Shown here: positions 9,421 to 18,172 of the stretch, one piece after another | How the letters are laid out: each line of letters opens with the position of its first letter | How positions within the stretch are numbered: the stretch's first letter is position 1 | From: Gammaproteobacteria bacterium | GTDB lineage: Bacteria > Pseudomonadota > Gammaproteobacteria > SZUA-229 | NCBI GenBank assembly: GCA_029882395.1 | Contig: JAOUKT010000036.1 | Coordinates: 1-34,133, forward strand | Length of the DNA stretch: 34,133 bases | Direction: 5' to 3' | Notes under the pieces: generated by a model | The model's database searches: none | What the model was told of the DNA's origin: nothing | Seen by the model: only the letters and a program-made list of their open reading frames with translations | Translations under genes and position numbers: made by a program

Positions 9421-9666
9421 ATGCCTAAAGGGCAATCATTACAAGACCCGTTTTTGAATATCTTGCGTAAAGAGCGTGTACCCGTTGCTATTTATCTGGT
9501 TAACGGCATTAAACTGCAAGGTCAGGTTGAATCATTTGATCAGTTTGTTGTGTTGTTGAAAAATACGGTCAGTCAAATGGTTTATAAACATGCCATATCG
9601 ACAGTTGTGCCATCACGACCTGTTAAATGGACACAGGGACTGGAAGAAAACGGTCAGAACACCTGA
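9421..9666 (+). CDS. hfq: RNA chaperone Hfq
   Basis: Sm-like hexameric RNA-binding protein that pairs small RNAs with mRNAs. From the ATG at 9421 it is 81 residues. The Sm1 and Sm2 regions are complete: [39 protein letters not shown] and the signature [14 protein letters not shown] strong Shine-Dalgarno GGGAG (9410-9414) decides this start; the same frame is open back to a TTG at 9358, but the extra residues are unrelated to Hfq. The C-terminal tail is short (about 12 residues beyond the Sm core), as in many bacteria other than enterics. hflX follows, completing the miaA-hfq-hflX order. Confidence 0.98.
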   Translation: MPKGQSLQDPFLNILRKERVPVAIYLVNGIKLQGQVESFDQFVVLLKNTVSQMVYKHAISTVVPSRPVKWTQGLEENGQNT

Positions 9667-9721
9667 TTGATATATTTCTCGTCAGACAGATGATGCTCGT
9701 TCCTGAGTCTCAGATATAAGG

Positions 9722-9727
9722 TATAAT
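9722..9727 (+). promoter_or_regulatory. Candidate -10 box for hflX
   Basis: A consensus TATAAT lies between hfq and hflX, 60 bases before the hflX start. The best -35 (TTCCTG, 9700-9705, 16 bases away) is poor, so the box may add to read-through from hfq rather than act alone. Confidence 0.3.
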
Positions 9728-9787
9728 GACGCCAGATAATAACTTTGTTATCGAGTGTATATTGTATCTTATTTCGTCGGAGCTAAT

Positions 9788-11089
9788 TTGTTTGATCGTC
9801 CTGGAACCGGTGAGCGAGCCATTCTGATTCATGTTGATGTTAATGAAGAATGTCAGCGTGAAAATTTAGCAGAATTTCGGGAGCTTTCAGCTTCAGCCGG
9901 TGCTGTCTCGCTTTTTGAATTTACTTCCTCATGCCAGACCCCCAATGCCAAGTTGTTTATAGGCAAGGGAAAAGCGGAGGAGATTGAAAACTATATCAAA
10001 GCAAACGATGTCGAACTGGCATTGTTCAATCATGCTTTGAGTCCCTCTCAAGAAAGAAATCTGGAAGCGATATTCAAATGTCGGGTGCTGGATCGAACCG
10101 GCCTGATTCTGGATATTTTTGCGCAACGAGCCCGCTCATTTGAAGGTAAGCTACAGGTTGAGCTGGCCCAGTTAAAACACCTGTCTACCCGACTGATTCG
10201 AGGCTGGACCCATTTAGAACGACAAAAAGGCGGTATCGGTCTTAGAGGCCCGGGCGAAACCCAGCTTGAGACCGATCGTCGACTTCTTGCACAGCGCATT
10301 AAACAGATCAATCGCCGGCTGGAAAAAGTCACCAGTCAGCGTGAGCAGGGCAGGCAATCGCGTAAAAAAGCCGAAGTACCTACTATTGCTCTGGTGGGTT
10401 ATACCAACGCCGGCAAATCAACCTTGTTTAATACCCTAACTGAAGCAGCGGTTTATGTTCAGGATCAACTCTTTGCAACCCTTGATCCGACGTTCAGGCG
10501 GCTTGAATTAGATGAAGCCTGCACCGTTATTTTTGCCGATACGGTTGGTTTTATCCGTCATCTGCCCCATGATTTAGTCAATGCGTTTAAATCGACCTTG
10601 CAGGAAACAAAAGAAGCCGATTTGTTACTGCATGTGATTGATGCGGCTGATGATAATCGTTTGCACAATATCGATGAAGTCAATCAGGTGCTGGCAGATA
10701 TTGGTGCCGATGAAGTGCCGCAGATTCAGGTCATGAATAAAATTGACCTGCTGGATCTGCAGCCATGGATAGACCGGGATGACCAGGGTGAGGTTAAGCG
10801 TATCTGGTTATCGGCTGAAAAAGACTTAGGTTTGGATCAGTTAAAAAACCTGCTGATGCAACGATTTAAGCAGGATCTGCTGCAGACTGAGATATGCCTG
10901 AGTCCATCAGAGGCAAGAATCAGGGCTTTATTGTTTGATTTAGGTGCAATAAAGAATGAAACAACCGATGAGAGCGGCAACAGCATACTGCAACTATCCG
11001 TTGCCAGACGTGACCTTAACCAGCTTGTCAGCCGTGAAGGACTGGATATTGAATTATTTTTAAGTAATAAAAGCCTTGCGAGTGGTTAG
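9788..11089 (+). CDS. hflX: GTPase HflX (ribosome-associated)
   Basis: GTPase that splits stalled or heat-damaged 70S ribosomes. The N-terminal HflX domain (about 1-110) is followed by a helical linker (LAQLKHLSTRLIRGW, GIGLRGPGETQLETDRR) and the G domain: G1 GYTNAGKST at about 203-211, FATLDPTFRR, DTVGFIRHLPHDLV and NKIDL. The frame is open back to a GTG at 9755, but TTG 9788 is preferred: CGGAG at 9778-9782 is spaced 5 bases before it, and the protein then begins FDRPGTGERAILIHV, which matches the usual HflX N-terminus. This gives 433 residues. It is followed by hflK after 78 bases, the conserved hfq-hflX-hflK-hflC order. Confidence 0.95.
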   Translation: MFDRPGTGERAILIHVDVNEECQRENLAEFRELSASAGAVSLFEFTSSCQTPNAKLFIGKGKAEEIENYIKANDVELALFNHALSPSQERNLEAIFKCRVLDRTGLILDIFAQRARSFEGKLQVELAQLKHLSTRLIRGWTHLERQKGGIGLRGPGETQLETDRRLLAQRIKQINRRLEKVTSQREQGRQSRKKAEVPTIALVGYTNAGKSTLFNTLTEAAVYVQDQLFATLDPTFRRLELDEACTVIFADTVGFIRHLPHDLVNAFKSTLQETKEADLLLHVIDAADDNRLHNIDEVNQVLADIGADEVPQIQVMNKIDLLDLQPWIDRDDQGEVKRIWLSAEKDLGLDQLKNLLMQRFKQDLLQTEICLSPSEARIRALLFDLGAIKNETTDESGNSILQLSVARRDLNQLVSREGLDIELFLSNKSLASG

Positions 11090-11167
11090 CATCACCCATA
11101 AAATGCGTGATTCATGACAGACTTGAAGTGTCATTTTCTTAAAGACTGAAACTATTGGAGTTTGCAT

Positions 11168-12337
11168 ATGGCTTGGAATGAGCCTGGTAATAACGATAAC
11201 CAAAAAGACCCATGGGGCAACCGTGGAAATAAAGGCAATAATCAGGGACCACCGGATCTTGATGAAGCGCTGCGCAATTTCCAGAAAAAACTGAGTGGTA
11301 TTTTTGGTGGCGGTAAAAAAGGCGGCTCATCCTCCTCCTCAGGTGGCGGTATGGGAATGGGCGTTATCGCAGTTATTCTTCTCCTTCTGTGGTCAGCATC
11401 CGGTATCTATAAAATAGAGCAGGCAGAGCGTGGCATTATTCTGCAGTTTGGTGCATACAAAGAAACCGTACAGAGTGGTTTGCACTGGCATCTACCGCGC
11501 CCGATTCAAAAAGTCATCAAGGTTAATGTTTCAAAGGTTTATTCGATCGGTGTCGATGAAACCATGCTGACTCAAGATACAAATATTGTTGATATTGAAG
11601 GCACTATTCAGTATCGCGTTGATAACCCAACGGATTATTTATTCAATACAGCTGACCCTGAAGTGACGTTGAAAAATTCCACAGAAAGCGCTCTGCGTGA
11701 AAGCATTGGCCGTAGAAATATGGACTTTGTTATCACTGAAGGCCGTGCCAATATTGCCGCTGATGTGCAAAAGTTAACTCAGGAAATCTTAGATCAGTAT
11801 AAAACCGGTTTAACGATAACCGAAGTCAATATCAGACAGGCAAAGCCACCTGAAGCCGTTAAGGCTGCATTCGATGACGTTAATAAGGCGCTTGAAGATA
11901 AGGTGCGTTTTCTCAATGAAGCCGAATCGTATCGTAATGAAGTGGTTCCCAGAGCTCGTGGTGCAGCAGCGCGTTTAACCGCCGAGTCAGAATCTTACAA
12001 AGCGGAAGTCATAGCCCGGGCAGAAGGTAATGCCGGTCGATTTACTGCGATGTTAAAAGAATATAAACGTGCACCGGGAGTGACTCGTGATCGTTTATAT
12101 ATCGATATGGTTGAACATGTATTGAGCAACTCAACAAAAGTGATGGTTGATGTTAAAGGCGGTAATAATATGATGTTCTTACCTCTGGATAAAATCTTAC
12201 AGAGTTCTGGTATGACATCTAAACAAAGCAATAACGTGCTTGATTCATTAAGTGCTGGCGATGCCGCACGAGATGCCGGCACTGGCGTTGATAATATCCG
12301 CAACAGAATTCCGTCACGTTCAAGGGAGACAAGATAA
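11168..12337 (+). CDS. hflK: FtsH modulator HflK (SPFH/band 7)
   Basis: Membrane protein that with HflC forms a large cage around the FtsH protease and modulates its activity. From ATG 11168 it has 389 residues. The start is set by TTGGAG at 11155-11160; a TTG two codons upstream is less likely. Residues 1-60 are Asn/Gly/Ser-rich with a charged patch, followed by one transmembrane helix (about 64-80), then the SPFH domain beginning YKIEQAERGIILQFGAY. The later part holds the helical region (RARGAAARLTAESESYKAEVIARAEG is typical) and a polar tail. The hflC ATG overlaps the hflK stop by one base (TAATG), so translation is coupled. Confidence 0.96.
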   Translation: MAWNEPGNNDNQKDPWGNRGNKGNNQGPPDLDEALRNFQKKLSGIFGGGKKGGSSSSSGGGMGMGVIAVILLLLWSASGIYKIEQAERGIILQFGAYKETVQSGLHWHLPRPIQKVIKVNVSKVYSIGVDETMLTQDTNIVDIEGTIQYRVDNPTDYLFNTADPEVTLKNSTESALRESIGRRNMDFVITEGRANIAADVQKLTQEILDQYKTGLTITEVNIRQAKPPEAVKAAFDDVNKALEDKVRFLNEAESYRNEVVPRARGAAARLTAESESYKAEVIARAEGNAGRFTAMLKEYKRAPGVTRDRLYIDMVEHVLSNSTKVMVDVKGGNNMMFLPLDKILQSSGMTSKQSNNVLDSLSAGDAARDAGTGVDNIRNRIPSRSRETR

Positions 12338-13206
12338 TGAATAAGCTGATACCTGCTATTATCGCTGTTGCCCTGATTATCGTATTTTCATCAGCGTTTT
12401 ATGTTGATGAGCGAGAAAATGCGATCCTGTTAAAGTTTGGTACAATTGAACGATCAGACTTCGAGCCAGGGCTTCACTGGAAAATCCCTTTCGTCAATAA
12501 CGTGAGAAAGTTTGATTCGCGAATTCTGACGATTGATCAGCGCCCTGAACGCTTTTTAACCGCTGAGAAAAAATACCTGATTGTCGATTCATTTATCAAA
12601 TGGCGTATTAATGATGTCGAAAAGTATTTCCTCGCCACCAGTGGTGATGAACACCGCGCTGGCTTGCTGCTTTACCAGATAATTAATAACGGGCTGCGTG
12701 ATGAGTTTGGTAAACGCACAATTCAGGAAGTTATTGTCGGTGAGCGCGCTGAAATCATGGGCATCATGACCCAATTGGCCGGTGATAAAGCCAAGTCACT
12801 GGGTGTTCAGGTGGTTGACGTGCGGATCAAGCGCATTGATTACCCTGAAAAAATCAGCGAATCGGTATACCAGCGTATGCGTACCGAACGCGAACGTGAT
12901 GCTCGTGAATTCCGTTCAAAAGGTAAAGAGGCCGCTGAGCGTGTAACGGCCGATGCCGACAAGCAGAGCAAGGTGATTCTCGCTGAAGCCTACCGTGATG
13001 CTGAAATATTGCGTGGTAACGGTGATGCAAAAGCTGCCCAGATCTATGCATCCAGCTTTTCCAAAGACCGTGAGTTCTATCGTTTCTACCGCAGCCTTGA
13101 GGCGTATAAAGAAACCTTTAGAGAAAAGTCAGATGTCATGCTGATACAGCCAGACTCCGAGTTCTTCCGTTACCTGAAAGACTCAAGCGGTAAAAAAACA
13201 AAATAG
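12337..13206 (+). CDS. hflC: FtsH modulator HflC (SPFH/band 7)
   Basis: Partner of HflK in the FtsH-regulating complex. It has 289 residues with an N-terminal membrane helix (about 4-23) and an SPFH domain starting YVDERENAILLKFGTIERSD. VVDVRIKRIDYPEKISESVY and RMRTERERDAREFRSKGKEA are characteristic HflC stretches. The start codon shares a base with the hflK stop. A strong rho-independent terminator follows within 25 bases, ending the hfl transcript. Confidence 0.97.
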   Translation: MNKLIPAIIAVALIIVFSSAFYVDERENAILLKFGTIERSDFEPGLHWKIPFVNNVRKFDSRILTIDQRPERFLTAEKKYLIVDSFIKWRINDVEKYFLATSGDEHRAGLLLYQIINNGLRDEFGKRTIQEVIVGERAEIMGIMTQLAGDKAKSLGVQVVDVRIKRIDYPEKISESVYQRMRTERERDAREFRSKGKEAAERVTADADKQSKVILAEAYRDAEILRGNGDAKAAQIYASSFSKDREFYRFYRSLEAYKETFREKSDVMLIQPDSEFFRYLKDSSGKKTK

Positions 13207-13228
13207 GGTTTTTTAAATAAAAAAACCG

Positions 13229-13257
13229 GCCGGAAGAAACCTTCTTCCGGCTTTTTT
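13229..13257 (+). terminator. Rho-independent terminator after hflC
   Basis: GCCGGAAGAA (13229-13238) pairs exactly with TTCTTCCGGC (13242-13251) over a 3-base loop and is followed by six T. An A-rich run precedes the stem, so it could also work in the opposite direction. Confidence 0.92.
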
Positions 13258-13289
13258 ATGGTCTGCTGGTACTGAATTAAGATTCTGAA

Positions 13290-13472
13290 ATGAATGAAAT
13301 TTTACATGCGGTCGCACTCCTGCTGGTGATTGAGGGTATAATGCCGTTTCTCAGTCCGGTTAAATGGCGTGAGACTATGCAACAGATTAGCCAGTTTTCA
13401 GATAACGCATTGCGCTGGATAGGTCTCATCAGTATGCTGGCTGGTGTTATATTGCTCTATATAATGAGCTAA
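13290..13472 (+). CDS. Small membrane protein, DUF2065 (YjeT-like)
   Basis: A 60-residue protein with two hydrophobic helices: about 5-20 (HAVALLLVIEGIMPFLSP) and about 41-58 (WIGLISMLAGVILLYI). The motif EGIMPFLSPVKWRE and the spacing of the two helices match the DUF2065 family, which is found between hflC and purA or hisZ in many gammaproteobacteria. Its function is unknown. It lies after the hflC terminator and 27 bases before hisZ, so it probably shares a transcript with hisZ. No strong Shine-Dalgarno is visible. Confidence 0.88.
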   Translation: MNEILHAVALLLVIEGIMPFLSPVKWRETMQQISQFSDNALRWIGLISMLAGVILLYIMS

Positions 13473-13499
13473 AGAATTATCATTTTGAATAAGAGTTAA

Positions 13500-15978
<2,479 letters not shown>

Positions 15979-15995
15979 AGCCTGACGACATGTCG

Positions 15996-16030
15996 AAAAA
16001 AATAGCCTGATTTATTCAGGCTATTTTTTT
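15996..16030 (+). terminator. Rho-independent terminator after purA (bidirectional shape)
   Basis: TAGCCTGA (16003-16010) pairs exactly with TCAGGCTA (16016-16023) across the loop TTTAT. Seven A precede and seven T follow, which extends the pairing and makes it terminator-like on both strands. Confidence 0.95.
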
Positions 16031-16122
16031 GCCTGTTTTATACTAAAGTGGCATCAGGCTGTAAAATAAAGCATGGGTATTGGCCTGTAAAACACCGATG
16101 AAATTCTCTCAGGAGTGTAATT

Positions 16123-16647
16123 GTGGAACAGCATGCGCGATTGTTTTTTGCCTTAGTACCACCGGATGATCTGGCTTTGCAACTTAACCGGCTGGCTGCG
16201 GGCGAAAAAAAAGTAACTACTGAAAAACTAACCCGAACAGGGATGATGCATATGACTTTGCGTTATATCGGTCAGGCAGATGATTCAGTAAGGCAGTGCC
16301 TGTTATCCGCAAAGCTATTCGATGCTGTGACAAAATTCCAGCTGCAGCTCGATATAACAGGTTACTGGAAAAGATCACGTATTCTATGGTGTGGTCCGGA
16401 TAAAACAAACGATGCATTGCGACATTTACAGCAACAGCTCGAAAAAACATGTCAGCAGTGCGGCCTCAAAGCCGAGTCGAGATCATTTAAAGCACATGTA
16501 ACATTGCTGAAAAATGCCGGTGATTATCACCGTAGATCGAAAGTCGCTTTATCTGTTTGGCCGGTAAACCATTTTGTCTTACTGGCATCGATCTCAACCG
16601 AGCAGGGCGTGATTTATAAAGAACTGAAACGCTGGCCACTAAAGTAA
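16123..16647 (+). CDS. thpR: RNA 2',3'-cyclic phosphodiesterase (2H superfamily)
   Basis: 2H phosphoesterase (formerly 2'-5' RNA ligase, LigT) that opens 2',3'-cyclic phosphates on RNA. The two catalytic HxTx motifs are present: HMTL (His43, Thr45) and HVTL (His125, Thr127). RLFFALVPPDDL at the N-terminus and GVIYKELKRWPL at the C-terminus are family features; the length, 174 residues, is normal. The start is GTG at 16123 with AGGAG at 16111-16115, seven bases away. It lies alone between the purA terminator and a long gene-free stretch. Its physiological substrate is not established in most bacteria. Confidence 0.93.
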   Translation: MEQHARLFFALVPPDDLALQLNRLAAGEKKVTTEKLTRTGMMHMTLRYIGQADDSVRQCLLSAKLFDAVTKFQLQLDITGYWKRSRILWCGPDKTNDALRHLQQQLEKTCQQCGLKAESRSFKAHVTLLKNAGDYHRRSKVALSVWPVNHFVLLASISTEQGVIYKELKRWPLK

Positions 16648-16934
16648 CACATTGTTTTTGGCAGTCAGTTACACGGGCGTATGCCGAGCTGCTTATCATA
16701 GCTGTGATGAAATGGCCTCAGGCTGCGTTTTCCATGACAGTGCAATAGATCAGTGTGACAGCAACTTAGCTAACATAACCGGCTCTCTTGTGACGCAGCA
16801 CTGACTTTTGCAAACATTGAGCATTTTAAGGGAAAAATAAAAAAGTTCAGGCACAGGCATTGCAGTCGCTAAACAATACAGCAAAGTCATTTGAAGCGGC
16901 GCAGATGTAGAATGCAGGGCAGTATAAGGTCTTA

Positions 16935-16966
16935 TTTATTTAGGCATTAAAGAGTCATTAAATAAA
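16935..16966 (+). repeat. 8-bp inverted repeat upstream of the binding protein gene
   Basis: TTTATTTA (16935-16942) and TAAATAAA (16959-16966) are exact complements around 16 bases, inside which CATTAAAG begins a partial direct repeat with CATTAAAT. The AT composition makes chance more likely than for the neighbouring palindrome. Confidence 0.5.
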
Positions 16967-16978
16967 CTAGGGTATTAG

Positions 16979-16994
16979 TTTACAACTTTGTAAA
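16979..16994 (+). repeat. Perfect 7-2-7 palindrome, operator-like
   Basis: TTTACAA-CT-TTGTAAA is an exact inverted repeat with a 2-base centre, the size and symmetry of a dimeric regulator site. It lies about 230 bases before the PhnD-type gene. Confidence 0.55.
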
Positions 16995-17149
16995 ATATGG
17001 CAATTAACAGGCCTTTATTTGCGTAAAGACAGTATATTCATATCGGCTATTCTATAATCCATGTGTAATGATCAGCAATTTGTCAGCATAATAAATTAGC
17101 AATAACACTGCGCGGGCTTTTTAATAAGCAGCCATCTTCATATCATCAC

Positions 17150-17167
17150 TGTTAATAGGTGTTAATA
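17150..17167 (+). promoter_or_regulatory. Tandem TGTTAATA direct repeats at 10-base period
   Basis: TGTTAATA occurs at 17150-17157 and again at 17160-17167, exactly one helical turn apart, 58 bases before the binding-protein start. Tandem same-face direct repeats are the usual binding form of OmpR-family response regulators; the decamer resembles the TGTTCATA core known for TorR boxes. The regulator is not in the window. Confidence 0.45.
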
Positions 17168-17224
17168 ATATAAGCTGGATAAAACTCCAGGAATCACGAT
17201 CAGATGGCTAAAGGGAAGTAACTC

Positions 17225-18130
17225 ATGACTATTTTTCAGCAATATTTAGCCGCCGTACTGGCGCTGTGCGCAATCAGTGGCGGCGTCATTGCAAAGGAAT
17301 ACAATGTTGCTGTCAGAGCGCACCACGGAATTGATGTCGCTCATCAGCAGTGGCAGTCCACTATCAATGTGCTGAATGAGAGTATTCCTGATCATAAATT
17401 TAGATTGCTACCTATCATCAGTCTCGATGAAATTACTCGCCAGGCAGGCCAGGCCAGATTCGAATTTGTACTGACCAATCCATCATCATTTGTTGAACTT
17501 GAGCAGCTGTACGGTGCAAAAGCGATGTTAACGCTCAAGAATAAAAGGGCTAATACGGCCCAGGATAGATTTGGTTCAGTCATTTTTACCCATGTCAGAA
17601 ATGAAGATATTATATCGTTCAAGGATCTGAAGGGTAAAACACTAATGGCTGTATCCGAGCCGGCATTTGGTGGCTGGCGTGTGGCCTGGATGGAAATGCT
17701 GGAAGCTGAGTTCGATCCATATAAAGATTTGAAAAAACTGCATTTTACGAAAGGTAAAACACAGCCGGAAGTTGTCTGGGCAGTACGCGATAGAAAAGTT
17801 GACGCAGGTGTGGTGCGTACCGACAGGCTTGAAAGAATGGAAACGGCCGGTGAAATCGATATGCGCTACTTTCGAATCATTAATAATAAAGACGTTAAAG
17901 ACTTCCCGTTTTTCCTCAGCACCGACCTTTACCCTGAGTGGGCATTTGCCTCCATGCATGGTGTGCCGGCTGATCTGTTCAGGAGAGTACAGCAGGTATT
18001 GCTGTCAGTCAGTGCCGGCAGTCAGGCAGCCACTTCAGGCAAATACATGGGCTGGGTAACACCAAGAGATTACAGGTCAGTTCGTCATTTGATGAAGAAA
18101 CTGCAAGTAGGTCCTTATGCGTCAGAATAA
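17225..18130 (+). CDS. Periplasmic PhnD-type substrate-binding protein
   Basis: Predicted periplasmic binding protein of 301 residues. Residues 1-23 form a signal peptide (hydrophobic core LAAVLALCAISGGV, cleavage probably after VIA). The rest fits the PhnD-like phosphate/phosphonate-binding fold: FEFVLTNPSSFVELEQ, IISFKDLKGKTLMAVSEPAFGGW, VWAVRDRKVDAGVVRTDRLE and SAGSQAATSGKYMGWVTPRDY. No ABC permease or ATPase gene lies nearby; instead a hybrid histidine kinase starts 42 bases downstream, so it is more likely a sensor module feeding the kinase, as PhnD-like domains do in TtrS-type systems and as TorT does for TorS, than a transporter subunit. The ligand is unknown. AAGGGAAG provides a Shine-Dalgarno before the ATG. 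Confidence 0.85.
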   Translation: MTIFQQYLAAVLALCAISGGVIAKEYNVAVRAHHGIDVAHQQWQSTINVLNESIPDHKFRLLPIISLDEITRQAGQARFEFVLTNPSSFVELEQLYGAKAMLTLKNKRANTAQDRFGSVIFTHVRNEDIISFKDLKGKTLMAVSEPAFGGWRVAWMEMLEAEFDPYKDLKKLHFTKGKTQPEVVWAVRDRKVDAGVVRTDRLERMETAGEIDMRYFRIINNKDVKDFPFFLSTDLYPEWAFASMHGVPADLFRRVQQVLLSVSAGSQAATSGKYMGWVTPRDYRSVRHLMKKLQVGPYASE

Positions 18131-18172
18131 GCAGCACGAAAAAAACAAAGAAATTTACAAAGAAAATACCGC

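Larger units (their letters stand above)
16648..17224 (+). other. 577-base gene-free region with clustered palindromes
   Basis: No convincing gene or tRNA is present. The left half (to about 16920) shows nothing recognisable. The right half is AT-rich and holds three structured elements listed separately (16935-16966, 16979-16994, 17150-17167) and a TATAAT at 17053-17058 without a good -35. It most likely serves as the control region of the binding protein/kinase pair starting at 17225. A decayed gene in the left half cannot be excluded. Confidence 0.6.

Noticed and set aside
9755..9787. hflX start at GTG 9755
   Set aside because: No ribosome binding site, and the extra 11 residues are not part of HflX; TTG 9788 has CGGAG five bases upstream.
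16648..17224. Possible tRNA or CRISPR-like repeats in the long gene-free region
   Set aside because: No T-loop (GTTCGAATC-type) sequence or cloverleaf pairing, and no regularly spaced repeats of 24-40 bases were found.
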